DNA of 64,000 bases from CAINVV01 sp964506325 (GCA_964506325.1 CAZDLO010000002.1:1-64000), one strand, 5' to 3'; numbered from the stretch's first letter, positions 25,023 through 34,479 are shown. The notes: a model not told the origin generated them from the letters alone. Made by a program: numbers and translations.

Positions 25023-27131
25023 ATGGATCCCCGCTTCGTTTCCAGAACCATCAACCTGCATTCCGGTTTACCTGAACAAAAGAGAGCTGAAATCCTCACT
25101 TATTTCAAGGATACCTATAGTCTCGATGAACATCTTTTTGAGGTATTCGCGGATACCTCAGGTATGTACAGAACTGCAGATCCGCTTCGTCATCCTTTGG
25201 TTTTTTATTTTGGTCACACTGCTGCATTTTATATCAATAAGCTGGTTATATCCAAGATAATAGAAACGAGAATCAATCCGAGGTTCGAGTCGGTTTTTGC
25301 AATTGGCGTCGACGAGATGTCATGGGACGATCTAAACCAAAGCAATTACCAATGGCCCACTATTGCTGAAATCAGGGAGTATCGTCAGCAGGTATTTGAA
25401 ACAGTGATTAGGGTGATTGAAACAATGCCTGTCAAAATTCCGGTCAGCTGGGACGATCCGATGTGGATCATTCTCATGGCAATAGAACATTCCCGCATTC
25501 ACATAGAAACATCTTCAGTGCTGATCAGGCAACTGCCCCTTGAATACCTCAGGCCAATTCCCGGGTGGAAAATTTGTGAATCAGCCCCTCCCGCTCCTCA
25601 AAACAAACTTATTGCTGTCTCCGGCAGGTCTGTCAAACTTGGCAAATCTTTCAACGACCCATATTATGGCTGGGACAATGAATATGGAATCCACGAGGCA
25701 GAAGTACAAGACTTTGAAGCTTCTTCCTTCCTCTGTTCCAACGGGGAATTCCTGGGGTTCATCCTTGACGGGGGTTACCATGATCAAAACTACTGGACCG
25801 ATGAAGGGTGGAGCTGGAAAACTTTTAAGCAGGCAGAACATCCACTGTTCTGGATAAAGAATGGTGATAGTTTCAAATTAAGGCTGGTGAACCAACTGGT
25901 TGATATGCCCTGGTCATGGCCTGTAGAAGTCAATTTCTTGGAGGCCAAGGCATTCTGCAACTGGAAGACAATAAAAGCTGGTCTTCCAGTTCGGTTGATG
26001 ACCGAAGAGGAGTGGTACATACTACGCGATCAGGCCGGCATTCCGGATCTCCCGGAATGTGAAACTGCCCGCGGGAACATCAATCTTGAGCATTTCCAAA
26101 GTCCCTGTCCGGTCAATCACTTTGCCTTCGGTGAATTTTTTGACCTCATCGGCAATGTCTGGCAATGGACTGAGACGCCAATTTCAGGATTTGAGGGATT
26201 CAAAATTCACCCGTCCTACGATGATTTTTCTACCCCGACCTTCGATATGAGGCACAACCTCATCAAAGGGGGGTCGTGGATTTCTACCGGGAACGAAGCC
26301 TTAAAATCTGCCCGTTATGCATTCAGAAGACATTTTTACCAGCACGCAGGATTTCGTTATGTTTCCTCGGTACAGCCTGTCGTCATTAAGGATAATTCCT
26401 ATGAAACTGATCCGGAAGTAATCCAGTATTGTGAATCACATTACGGATCTTCTCCTCTGGAAATTCCGGGTTTTCAAAAATCAATCGCTGAATTCTGCAA
26501 CAATGCCGCAGCGCCCGAAGGCAAAAGGTGTGCCCTGGACATGGGTTGCAAAACTGGCCGTTCGACCTGGGAATTAGCGAGGTTTTTTGACAAAGTGACG
26601 GGTGTCGATCTTTCTGCGAGAACTATTCGCATCGCTATCCAGTTACAGGAACAGGGCAGGTTCAATTATGTTTTCCCGGAGGAGGGCGAAGTTTTTGATT
26701 ACCGTCAGGTTAAGCTTGAGGATTTTGATCTGAAGCCGCTTGTCGGTAAGGTAAGGTTTCTTCAGGCTGATTTTGCCAACCTGAAAAATGTATTCAATGG
26801 CTATGACCTGATTCTGCTGAATGATATTCTTGACCAGGTATACCATCCTCGGGAACTGTTGGCGAATCTTCACCGTCGCCTGAACCAGAATGGTTTGCTG
26901 GTAATTGCTTCCGCTTTCGACTGGGATACGAAACTCACCACAAAGGCCAACTGGCTTGGAGGCTATAGGAGCTCTGCAGAGCCGGTCAGGGGAATGGATA
27001 CTGTTGAAGAGTTACTGAAAGAGAATTTCACCAGGAAAGACATTGAGGCTGTTATTCCTTCTGTATTAAGGATCAACAGGCGTAAGTCGGTGCTGAAGGA
27101 AGTAATGGTAACAGTCTGGCAAAAAATATAA
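25023..27131 (+). CDS. ovoA: OvoA: 5-histidylcysteine sulfoxide synthase / 4-mercaptohistidine N1-methyltransferase
   Basis: First enzyme of ovothiol synthesis: an iron sulfoxide synthase couples cysteine to the imidazole C5 of histidine with O2; the C-terminal methyltransferase acts later. Domains from the ATG at 25023 (702 residues): a DinB-like domain with candidate iron ligands H65 (FGHTA) and the Hx3HxE motif H156/H160/E162 (EHSRIHIE); an FGE-sulfatase fold (VRLMTEEEWY, DLIGNVWQWTE, IKGGSWIS); and a SAM methyltransferase from about residue 500 (ALDMGCKTGRSTWELA). The upstream TTG at 25005 is not needed. No obvious OvoB (the PLP sulfoxide lyase) lies in the window. The full three-domain layout distinguishes it from EgtB. 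Confidence 0.9.
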   Translation: MDPRFVSRTINLHSGLPEQKRAEILTYFKDTYSLDEHLFEVFADTSGMYRTADPLRHPLVFYFGHTAAFYINKLVISKIIETRINPRFESVFAIGVDEMSWDDLNQSNYQWPTIAEIREYRQQVFETVIRVIETMPVKIPVSWDDPMWIILMAIEHSRIHIETSSVLIRQLPLEYLRPIPGWKICESAPPAPQNKLIAVSGRSVKLGKSFNDPYYGWDNEYGIHEAEVQDFEASSFLCSNGEFLGFILDGGYHDQNYWTDEGWSWKTFKQAEHPLFWIKNGDSFKLRLVNQLVDMPWSWPVEVNFLEAKAFCNWKTIKAGLPVRLMTEEEWYILRDQAGIPDLPECETARGNINLEHFQSPCPVNHFAFGEFFDLIGNVWQWTETPISGFEGFKIHPSYDDFSTPTFDMRHNLIKGGSWISTGNEALKSARYAFRRHFYQHAGFRYVSSVQPVVIKDNSYETDPEVIQYCESHYGSSPLEIPGFQKSIAEFCNNAAAPEGKRCALDMGCKTGRSTWELARFFDKVTGVDLSARTIRIAIQLQEQGRFNYVFPEEGEVFDYRQVKLEDFDLKPLVGKVRFLQADFANLKNVFNGYDLILLNDILDQVYHPRELLANLHRRLNQNGLLVIASAFDWDTKLTTKANWLGGYRSSAEPVRGMDTVEELLKENFTRKDIEAVIPSVLRINRRKSVLKEVMVTVWQKI

Positions 27132-27151
27132 CCAGCAGGAATTTCATTTCA

Positions 27152-28225
27152 CTACTTGAAAATCTTCATTTTATTTAGTGCCGCCTGGTATTTTCTGGCG
27201 TTGTTGTTGTGCTCATCGAGAGTCCTGGCAAAGTTGTGATATCCGGAGAAATCTTCTTTTGCACAGAAATAAAAATAGTTGTGTTTCTGAGTATTCAAGA
27301 CAGCATCCAGTGCGGGAATTTCCGGAAAATTGATCGGTCCGGGCGGAAGGCCGGCATGAAGGTATGTGTTGTATGGGCTTTCGATGGTAAGATGAACAGT
27401 GAGGACTCTCCTGATGGTATAGTCTCCAAGTGCGAAACGGATGGTGGGATCAGCCTGCAATGGTATTTTTTCCCTTATACGGTTAAGGTACACTCCTGCA
27501 ATGGCTGGTTTTTCGTCGTTTTTATTGCTCTCTTCCTGCACAATAGAAGCCAGTGTGGCAACTTCCGCGGTGGTGAGTCCGAGGGCCTTTGCCTTGAGCC
27601 TTCTCCCTTCATTCCAGAATTGATCGTATTCCCGTTTCATCCTGTTCACGAATCCAGCCGGTGAAGTAGTCCAGTAAAAAGAGTAGGTATTGGGAATGAA
27701 TAAAGCGGGGAACGTTTGAGCATTAAAACCAAGCTTTAGGGCAATTGAATCATTCCTGAGAAGTGAAATAAAAGTAGCGGAATCACCCTGCAGTTGTTTT
27801 GAGAGTTTCCCGGCCAATTCTTCCCTGGTCCTGACATTGTTAAAAGTCANNNNNNNNNNCACCAAAACAGGAGTCTGTGTTCCTGATCTCAGCATGCTGA
27901 CCAGGGTATGGCTGCTCCATCCCGGTTGCAGCCGGTACGCACCGGGTCTCACATTTGTGTCGTAGTCGTATACACGGGCAAGATGCCTGAATGGCGCCAT
28001 TTTTGTAAGGCAGCCATTGTCTCTGAGCAGTGAAAAAACCCTTTCAAAATTATCTCCTTCCCGTATATACAGAAGATAGCTTTTTACCACATTCGGACCG
28101 AAATAGAGAGAGTGAAGCCGGCTTACCAGCAATGAAACGGCAAAAAGGGAAACGACAATCAAAAGGATCAGTTTTTTTCTGATCCCCGGTTTCAGGAACT
28201 CCTTCAATTTTTGTTTTATTGCCAT
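27152..28225 (-). CDS. mltG: Endolytic murein transglycosylase MltG, interrupted by a scaffold gap
   Basis: Membrane-anchored lytic transglycosylase that cuts nascent glycan strands and sets their length. Seen: one N-terminal helix (LILLIVVSLFAVSLLVS), a LysM-like segment, and the YceG catalytic domain with ASIVQEES (catalytic Glu as in family ASIVEKE), AGVYLNRI, LQADPTIRFALGD and SPYNTYLHAGLPPGPI. Ten N at 27850-27859 fall between PVLV and TFNNVRT; the frame is kept. Family members read straight through (TPVxLTFNN), so a 2-base overlap of the contig ends would give PVLVTFNNVRT and 353 residues. Convergent with ovoA, 20 bases apart. Confidence 0.92.
   Translation of the reverse strand: MAIKQKLKEFLKPGIRKKLILLIVVSLFAVSLLVSRLHSLYFGPNVVKSYLLYIREGDNFERVFSLLRDNGCLTKMAPFRHLARVYDYDTNVRPGAYRLQPGWSSHTLVSMLRSGTQTPVLVXXXXTFNNVRTREELAGKLSKQLQGDSATFISLLRNDSIALKLGFNAQTFPALFIPNTYSFYWTTSPAGFVNRMKREYDQFWNEGRRLKAKALGLTTAEVATLASIVQEESNKNDEKPAIAGVYLNRIREKIPLQADPTIRFALGDYTIRRVLTVHLTIESPYNTYLHAGLPPGPINFPEIPALDAVLNTQKHNYFYFCAKEDFSGYHNFARTLDEHNNNARKYQAALNKMKIFK
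27850..27859. other. Scaffold gap (10 N) inside mltG
   Basis: Ten N. On the minus strand the flanks end GTG and begin TGACT; a 2-base overlap restores the conserved protein, so probably no real sequence is missing. Confidence 0.9.
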
Positions 28226-28237
28226 AATTTAGTGAGG

Positions 28238-28245
28238 CAAAAATA
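28238..28245 (-). promoter_or_regulatory. Candidate -7 element for mltG
   Basis: Minus strand TATTTTTG, 12 bases before the mltG start codon. No convincing -33. Confidence 0.4.
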
Positions 28246-28300
28246 CAATTTTAATGCAATTTGTTGTCCTTATATTTCAAATGTTTGAGGAATTCACAGG

Positions 28301-28328
28301 TTGGATAAGGTATAAAATTGTATTTTTG
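28301..28328 (+). promoter_or_regulatory. Promoter for the flavodiiron gene
   Basis: TTG at 28301-28303, 17-base spacer, TATTTTTG at 28321-28328. Start codon 31 bases on. Confidence 0.6.
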
Positions 28329-28359
28329 TGGACGGATAAAAAACAAAACAAATACCTAT

Positions 28360-29559
28360 ATGCATCAGATAAAATTAGCCGATAACATCTATTATTTGGG
28401 GTTCAATGACCGCAGAACAGCCTTGTTTGAAAATATCTGGCCAATCCCTGATGGTATATGCTACAATTCCTACCTTATCGTCGATGAGAAAATTGCATTG
28501 ATCGATACCATGGAAAGGCAGTACATTGAAGATTACCTGGATAGGATACGTGAGGTTATCGGCGATCGGCAGATTGATTACCTGATCATCAATCATATGG
28601 AGCCGGATCATTCCGGCTCGCTTAAGGCAATTGTAAATTGTTATCCTGGGATTACACTGGTGGGAAACAAAAAAACCTTTGGCATAGCCGAGAATCTAGG
28701 ATACAATCCCCAAAACCTGTTGGTGGTCCATGATGACTCAAGACTCGACCTTGGATCCGTCAAACTTCAGTTTCAGACTATTCCGATGGTTCACTGGCCT
28801 GAAACGATGATTACCTATGACGAGACCCATAAGATATTATTCTCGGGAGATGCCTTCGGAAGCTACGGAACCCTGGACGGTGGCGTATTTGATGACGAGA
28901 TTAACCTTGATTTTTACGAAGTTGATGTGATGAGGTATTTTACCAATATCGTTGGTAAATATTGTCCGCATACACAGCGTGCAATAAAGAAGCTCGCGCC
29001 GCTTGACATTAAAATGATTGCTGCAACCCACGGACCAATTTGGAGAACTGACCTCAATTGGGTATTAAGCCGTTATGATCGCTGGAGTTCCTACACTAAG
29101 GAACAGGGCGCCATTATTGTATATGGTTCGATGTATGGAAATACGCAGAAAATGGCTGAAGTTATAGCGCGGCAGCTTAGTGTCAGAGGTATCAGGAATA
29201 TTCGGGTCTATGATTCTTCCAAAACACATACTTCCTATATCATTAACGATATTTTTAAGTACAAGGGACTCATTATTGGAAGCTGCGCATACAACAATGC
29301 CATATTTCCCAATATCGAGACCCTGCTTTCCACTATAGAGCATATGGCCGTCAAAAATCAGTATTTTGGCATTTTTGGTAATTTCCTTTGGAATGGAGGT
29401 GGTGTGATTAACCTGAAAAAATTCTCGGATACAATGCATTGCATGGGATGGGAGACTGTCTATGAACCTGTGGAAGAGAAAGGAAGCCTGAAGCCTGATA
29501 AATTTCGGCAATGCATGGAACTGGCGGATGCGATGGCGGATAAGTTACTTGCCTTGTAG
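28360..29559 (+). CDS. fprA: Flavodiiron protein (FprA / A-type flavoprotein)
   Basis: A 399-residue cytoplasmic enzyme that reduces O2 to water and/or NO to N2O, protecting anaerobes. The N-terminal beta-lactamase-like domain holds the di-iron ligands: H79, E81, D83 and H84 in NHMEPDHSG, then H in PMVHWPETM, D in FSGDAFG and H in ATHGPIW. The C-terminal flavodoxin domain begins IVYGSMYGNTQKMAE and includes FGNFLWNGGG. No rubredoxin extension, so it needs an external rubredoxin or similar donor. ATG at 28360 (MHQIKLAD) is chosen over an ATG-like frame extension because the promoter lies inside the longer version. Confidence 0.93.
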   Translation: MHQIKLADNIYYLGFNDRRTALFENIWPIPDGICYNSYLIVDEKIALIDTMERQYIEDYLDRIREVIGDRQIDYLIINHMEPDHSGSLKAIVNCYPGITLVGNKKTFGIAENLGYNPQNLLVVHDDSRLDLGSVKLQFQTIPMVHWPETMITYDETHKILFSGDAFGSYGTLDGGVFDDEINLDFYEVDVMRYFTNIVGKYCPHTQRAIKKLAPLDIKMIAATHGPIWRTDLNWVLSRYDRWSSYTKEQGAIIVYGSMYGNTQKMAEVIARQLSVRGIRNIRVYDSSKTHTSYIINDIFKYKGLIIGSCAYNNAIFPNIETLLSTIEHMAVKNQYFGIFGNFLWNGGGVINLKKFSDTMHCMGWETVYEPVEEKGSLKPDKFRQCMELADAMADKLLAL

Positions 29560-29591
29560 TATTTTTTCTTCTTTGCCCTTGCAGACCACCA

Positions 29592-30125
29592 ATGGTACGA
29601 ATCGGACTCTTGTCGGATACCCACAGTTACCTGGACGACAGGATGACTGTCCTTCTGGGTGAATGCGATGAGATATGGCATGCAGGCGATATTGGCAGCT
29701 GTTCGGTCAGTGACCGGCTAATGCTTGTTCGTCCGTTGACGGCTGTCTCCGGCAATATTGATGGCTCAGATATCCGCAGTCAATTTCCTCAATTTCAAAG
29801 ATTTAAATGCGAAGGAATCGATGTCCTGATGACCCATATTGCAGGTTATCCGGGGCATTACCAAAAGAATCTGCTTCCAACATTGAAGAATGATCCGCCG
29901 GGACTTTTAATTGCCGGGCATTCTCATATTCTGAAGGTTATCTTCGATCAGCAATATAAATTTTTGTATATAAATCCGGGGGCAGCCGGTCAGCAGGGTT
30001 TTCACCAGGTACGCACGATTGTTCGTTTTACAATTGACGGGAACCAGATCAGAAACCTGGAGGTTGTGGAAATGGGAAAACCAACGCTCGGAGAATCAGA
30101 GCCTGTATCTTACGGCACACCATGA
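29592..30125 (+). CDS. YfcE/MJ0936-type metallophosphoesterase
   Basis: A 177-residue calcineurin-like phosphoesterase with the metal-ligand series SDTHSYLDD, HAGDIG, GNID, MTHIAGYPGH and AGHSH. Members hydrolyse phosphodiesters in vitro; the natural substrate is generally unknown. It starts 32 bases after the flavodiiron gene and is probably cotranscribed. Its 3' end overlaps the convergent prmA by 30 bases. Confidence 0.9.
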   Translation: MVRIGLLSDTHSYLDDRMTVLLGECDEIWHAGDIGSCSVSDRLMLVRPLTAVSGNIDGSDIRSQFPQFQRFKCEGIDVLMTHIAGYPGHYQKNLLPTLKNDPPGLLIAGHSHILKVIFDQQYKFLYINPGAAGQQGFHQVRTIVRFTIDGNQIRNLEVVEMGKPTLGESEPVSYGTP

Positions 30126-30932
30126 CGAACGTTCGTAGCTTTGAACCAATTTTAACCCGAGAGATACTGCTTTATCCTGGATGGCTTCAAGGTCTGATGT
30201 GTAGAAACCACTCATTACAAGTTCTCCTCCACGGCACAAAACACTCCTGTAGGCCGGCATATCCCGGAGAAGTATATTGCGTTGAATGTTCGCAAGTATA
30301 ACGTCATAAGACTGGTCCGTCAGCAGGTTGGAGTCGCCCAGCAGGACTTCCGTATTCTCAATGTTGTTCAGTGCAGTGTTTTCGAGCGTATTGGAATAGG
30401 ACCACTCATCTATGTCTATGGCTGTAATCTCTTTGGCACCTTTCTTCGAAGCCAGTATAGAGAGAATTCCGGAGCCGCAACCCATGTCCAGCACATTTTT
30501 GGATTCAAAATCCATTTCCAGCATTACCTTGATCATCAGGTGGGTAGTCTCGTGGTTGCCTGTGCCGAATGCCATTCTCGGGTTGATGATGATCTCATGG
30601 GTGGCTTCAGGGAAAACCTGGTGAAAAGGTGCCCTGACCAGGCACTGGTCTTCAATCAGCAGGGGTTCAAAATAATTTTGCTCCCATTCTTCATTCCAGT
30701 TCTGATCCGCAATCACTTCGCTGGTATACCTGAATCTGAAGTAATTGTTGTTCCGGAAACGATCCTCTTCGAGAAGACCCGCTGTAAGGGTTATGGAAGG
30801 GATGAAAGCTTCAACGGCATCATCGGTTTCCGTAAAACTTTCAAACCCCGCATCGCCGAGCTCAGCAATCAGTACCTGACGGGCGAGTTCACTGTCCGGA
30901 GAGAGTATGCAGGTAATCTTGGTGTATTCCAT
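30096..30932 (-). CDS. prmA: Ribosomal protein L11 methyltransferase
   Basis: Methylates lysines and the N-terminus of ribosomal protein L11 using SAM. Seen: N-terminal substrate-recognition domain, DQNWNEEWEQNYFEPL, AFGTGNHETT, SAM loop VLDMGCGSGILSILA, and the NIQRNIL motif that replaces NPPY. Length 278 is normal. It begins one base after the DUF5686 stop, so it is the last gene of that transcript. Confidence 0.95.
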   Translation of the reverse strand: MEYTKITCILSPDSELARQVLIAELGDAGFESFTETDDAVEAFIPSITLTAGLLEEDRFRNNNYFRFRYTSEVIADQNWNEEWEQNYFEPLLIEDQCLVRAPFHQVFPEATHEIIINPRMAFGTGNHETTHLMIKVMLEMDFESKNVLDMGCGSGILSILASKKGAKEITAIDIDEWSYSNTLENTALNNIENTEVLLGDSNLLTDQSYDVILANIQRNILLRDMPAYRSVLCRGGELVMSGFYTSDLEAIQDKAVSLGLKLVQSYERSSWCAVRYRL

Positions 30933-30933
30933 A

Positions 30934-33585
30934 TTAATAAGCGATTCTGAATGCCAGGTTTATTCCAACTTTTGAAAAGCTCAGTTTGTCAAAGCCTGCA
31001 AAAACACCAACATTGGTGGAATAGAAAACTTCGAGTAAGGTATATCCAACCTCGGTGTGGTACTGGTTGACCGGAGAGCTGTAGTATCCTGCCCATATCA
31101 TCTCACGCCAGAGTGTGTTACTTAGTACCGGCAGGTATTTGAGCAGGATAAATGGTGATTTGTAGGATATGAACCCGTTGATAAACCTGTCGGAAGTTGA
31201 GAGGGCGTAATAGTCAGGTTCATAAAAGGAATGCCTGTATTCATGTGGTAAAACCGGGCTGGACTGTGTCATCACATGTGCGAAATCGGAGAAATGGATT
31301 TGACGGCGGCTGGCATAATAACCCGCGTTGATTTCCATGAACAGACTGGAGGTCTGGCTAAATTCAGCACCATATTTGATCCCTGCATTTAGATAGTCAA
31401 AATCAGAAGTACTGTTAAAAATATTCTTCACCCCCTTGTCATAGCCGAAATACAAGGTTGGGTAAGCCGAGTGGGACATAACCTTTATCCCATTCCTGAT
31501 TTTGTAAAAATATTTGGGTGTGTATTCCAGCCTGACACCGGCAATGGATGAAACCTGGCCGTTGAGATGAGCTTCCGTTACCTCCTTATTGTCAGGCAGG
31601 TTGGGTGAATATTCATTTTTGTTGCTGAAAATGGAAAATTCGGTGGAGTTTTCAAGTTGCCGGGTATTCTTGTATTCGATTTTTGCCGTAAGAACCAAAC
31701 CATTGGTGAGGTCAACCCTGTTGCCAAGTCTTAAATACCTGTTTTCATAAAAACGGGCGAAATTGGTTTTGAAAAACAGGGATGAAATTCCATTGATGAA
31801 TGGTGAGATTGCCTGTTCCCTGCTGTTGAAATCCTGGGACAAACTGCCTCCTGAAAGTTCAATGGAGCCTCTGTGAATCGGACTGTAGTTGTATTTGATT
31901 CCCAGATTGCCCATCAATGTGTTTCGGCTGAAGGCATAGGAGATCCGTGGACGAATCTCGAGCGACTTTCCCGGTTTGTATCTTTTGGAGAAGAGAAATT
32001 CCTGGCTGATGGCAAATCCATCTACGGCATTAAAAGTAATCCTGTTGAAATTAAAGAGGCCGTAATAATTGAAGTGCCATGTAGAATCCCGCAAGGTGGT
32101 TTCACGCCCAAAAAAGAGCGGACCCAACAACCCGGGATTCATTTTTTTCTTGTCGAAAGTTATCCCTTTAGGTTTTTTTTGCTCCTCCAGTACCAGTGAA
32201 TCCCGCTTCTGAAAACTTTGCAACTCCTCTTGACCAAGGGGAATAGGACGCATGGTATTCCAGAAGGATGTGTCACGTTTGCCTGCATTTGGATCAACCA
32301 GAACCTTGACGGATTCGGTTATTTCCAAAGACTTTGATGTGTCTGGTTTTGTTTGATTCTGAGCCGATTCCATCAGCCTTGAGAGCTTGTTCATTTCACG
32401 GTTGCTCAAATCTTTCTTTTCCAGAAGCTCGTCAATTTTATCTCTTTTTTTCTCCACTGACCTCGATGGCTTGGCTGTTTTGGTTTTGGCAACGGCATCA
32501 GGTTTTATATTCTGATTTTCAGGCAGTTCCTTGACAGACAGGTTGAGCATCGCCAGCACACCCTGGTTAAAATGAAGGTCAGTATATTTCATGGAAGTTG
32601 AGAACTTGCCACTTCCCTTTATTCCCATCATACTTGCATCGAAAGAGAATTTATGGCTTACCGGCAGCCAAATGAAAGGTGAGACTTCATCAAAAGTCAT
32701 GTACATGTTGACTGTACCTACCGGAGTTTCAAAGTTTAGATCGGCTTGTCTCAGGCACCAGAATTCCTCCATAATATAAAGGTACCCTTCGTACAGAAGT
32801 TTGCTTTTGCGTTTGGGTGTTACCTTGATCTTATTAACGATATTTTTCCCTTCGTAGCTGAAACCTTCGTATTTAAATTCATAATGGCTAAATGCATTTT
32901 TACCCGCAGGTGAAATCAATATATCGATATTGTCCTGGTACAGACTTGACCCAAGAATGTCTGTTACTTGGAAATCAATGCCTTTTGGAAAGGAGGAATT
33001 GATGGATTTGATTTTTAAGTCATATTTGTCCGGTGCTTTGAAAGTGATTTCATTGACGCTTTCCTGTACCAGGATATCTCCGGATTTGATGTCAATATTC
33101 TGCTTTTTTAATTGGTTTCTGAAGATTCCCGGAATGTTATCAACTTTTATCGTACCTCTCAGGTAGGCTGAGGCGCTGTAACTTTGCATCTGGTTCAGGT
33201 GTACAAATTGCAGGCTGATGACTTTGCGCATGATAGGATAGGCCCTGTCAACTCCTGCACTGATCGTGACTTCCTCCAGTTCCTGAAATTGTTCTTCCAG
33301 AACTACAGACAAAACCTGGGGCTTTAGTGTAAGGGAAATGGTCTCGGTTTTGGGTTTATAACCCAGACTTCTGTAGGTGACATTATATTTACCCGGTGGC
33401 AGGGTTATTTCAAAATCGCCTTTCTCATTGGTGGTGGTTCCTTGTGCTCCCTCCTTGAAGAATACGGTGGCAAACGGGATTGGGATGCCACTTTTATCAC
33501 TTACATTCCCTTTGAGGTTATGCCCCATCGAATAGGCAACCATACATAAAAGGACAATAAAAAGCAGGAATTTCTTCATTCCCAT
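30934..33585 (-). CDS. DUF5686 outer-membrane protein with N-terminal carboxypeptidase-regulatory-like domain
   Basis: An 883-residue Bacteroidota outer-membrane protein. After a signal peptide (FLLFIVLLCMVAYSMG) comes a CarboxypepD_reg-like beta-sandwich (GNVSDKSGIPIPFATVFF, GTTTNEKGDFEITLPPG, YRSLGYKPK), then the DUF5686 region, a charged linker (about residues 365-410), and a C-terminal beta-barrel with alternating strands. The barrel is probably a surface or transport protein of unknown substrate. ATG at 33579 is an alternative start two codons in. It lies downstream of tpiA but after a clear terminator. Confidence 0.85.
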   Translation of the reverse strand: MGMKKFLLFIVLLCMVAYSMGHNLKGNVSDKSGIPIPFATVFFKEGAQGTTTNEKGDFEITLPPGKYNVTYRSLGYKPKTETISLTLKPQVLSVVLEEQFQELEEVTISAGVDRAYPIMRKVISLQFVHLNQMQSYSASAYLRGTIKVDNIPGIFRNQLKKQNIDIKSGDILVQESVNEITFKAPDKYDLKIKSINSSFPKGIDFQVTDILGSSLYQDNIDILISPAGKNAFSHYEFKYEGFSYEGKNIVNKIKVTPKRKSKLLYEGYLYIMEEFWCLRQADLNFETPVGTVNMYMTFDEVSPFIWLPVSHKFSFDASMMGIKGSGKFSTSMKYTDLHFNQGVLAMLNLSVKELPENQNIKPDAVAKTKTAKPSRSVEKKRDKIDELLEKKDLSNREMNKLSRLMESAQNQTKPDTSKSLEITESVKVLVDPNAGKRDTSFWNTMRPIPLGQEELQSFQKRDSLVLEEQKKPKGITFDKKKMNPGLLGPLFFGRETTLRDSTWHFNYYGLFNFNRITFNAVDGFAISQEFLFSKRYKPGKSLEIRPRISYAFSRNTLMGNLGIKYNYSPIHRGSIELSGGSLSQDFNSREQAISPFINGISSLFFKTNFARFYENRYLRLGNRVDLTNGLVLTAKIEYKNTRQLENSTEFSIFSNKNEYSPNLPDNKEVTEAHLNGQVSSIAGVRLEYTPKYFYKIRNGIKVMSHSAYPTLYFGYDKGVKNIFNSTSDFDYLNAGIKYGAEFSQTSSLFMEINAGYYASRRQIHFSDFAHVMTQSSPVLPHEYRHSFYEPDYYALSTSDRFINGFISYKSPFILLKYLPVLSNTLWREMIWAGYYSSPVNQYHTEVGYTLLEVFYSTNVGVFAGFDKLSFSKVGINLAFRIAY

Positions 33586-33628
33586 TCTTCTTTTTTATTT
33601 TTAGAGAACCCGGATTGTGTTGTTTACG

Positions 33629-33636
33629 CAAATCTA
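33629..33636 (-). promoter_or_regulatory. Candidate -7 element for the DUF5686-prmA operon
   Basis: Minus strand TAGATTTG, 43 bases before the start and just beyond the tpiA terminator. No clear -33. Confidence 0.4.
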
Positions 33637-33649
33637 TCCGAAAGGTAGC

Positions 33650-33695
33650 AAAAAAACACACGAAGAGCAGCAAATTGCTGTTGCTTCGTGCGTTT
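33650..33695 (-). terminator. Strong hairpin terminator of tpiA
   Basis: Outer stem CACGAAG/CTTCGTG (33659-33665 with 33684-33690) and inner stem CAGCAA/TTGCTG (33668-33673 with 33675-33680). Read on the minus strand it is followed by seven T (33650-33656); the plus strand also has a T run, so it could work both ways. Confidence 0.8.
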
Positions 33696-33720
33696 TTGAA
33701 TGTAAACTTCCTTTGGAAGG

Positions 33721-34479
33721 TTAGTATGCGTTGATGATGGTAAGGAAATCCTCTGCTTTAAGTGAAGCTCCTCCAATCAGTCCTCCGTCGATATCAGGTT
33801 GTGCAAACAGCTCTTTGGCGTTGGCCGGACTGCATGATCCGCCGTAAAGTATGGAACAGTCATCTGCGACATTCTGGTTGTATTTTTTTGCAATTAGCTG
33901 ACGGATAAAGGCCAGCATATCCTGTGCCTGTTGTGAACTTGCAGTTCGTCCTGTGCCGATAGCCCAGATTGGCTCATAGGCAATTACTATCTTGCCGAAA
34001 TCCTCCGCTGAAAGGTTGAAAACAGTCTCATCAAGCTGGTTCTGTACAAAGGCATTTTCTGTCCCTGTCTCGCGAACCTGAAGGGCTTCGCCACAGCAGA
34101 ATATTGGTGTCAATCCCTGGGCAAGTGTGAGTGCTACTTTTTTATTAAGAATCCCGCTGGTTTCATTGTAGTATTCGCGGCGTTCAGAATGCCCGAGGAT
34201 AACAAATGTGGCACCGGTGGATTGTATCATCGATACACTGACTTCGCCGGTAAAGGCACCTTTGGGTTCTGCCGCACAGTTTTGTGCTGCAACACATACG
34301 CGGTTACTATCCACAACCGATGCAACACCTGCAAGGTGTGTAAACGGAGTGCCAATGACTACTACTACATCTTTGGCGCCCTTTTCAGCCACCAATTCAT
34401 TTACTTGTTTTGCGAGAGCAACACCTTCGTTAACAGTTGTATTGCATTTCCAGTTACCGGCAACAATTTTTTTTCTCAT
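33721..34479 (-). CDS. tpiA: Triosephosphate isomerase
   Basis: Interconverts dihydroxyacetone phosphate and glyceraldehyde 3-phosphate in glycolysis. All catalytic residues are visible: K11 (GNWKCN), H97 (ILGHSERR) and E169 (AYEPIWAIGTG), plus the phosphate-gripping loop and YGGSCSPANA near the C-terminus. 252 residues, full length. It has its own promoter element upstream and a strong terminator downstream. Confidence 0.97.
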   Translation of the reverse strand: MRKKIVAGNWKCNTTVNEGVALAKQVNELVAEKGAKDVVVVIGTPFTHLAGVASVVDSNRVCVAAQNCAAEPKGAFTGEVSVSMIQSTGATFVILGHSERREYYNETSGILNKKVALTLAQGLTPIFCCGEALQVRETGTENAFVQNQLDETVFNLSAEDFGKIVIAYEPIWAIGTGRTASSQQAQDMLAFIRQLIAKKYNQNVADDCSILYGGSCSPANAKELFAQPDIDGGLIGGASLKAEDFLTIINAY

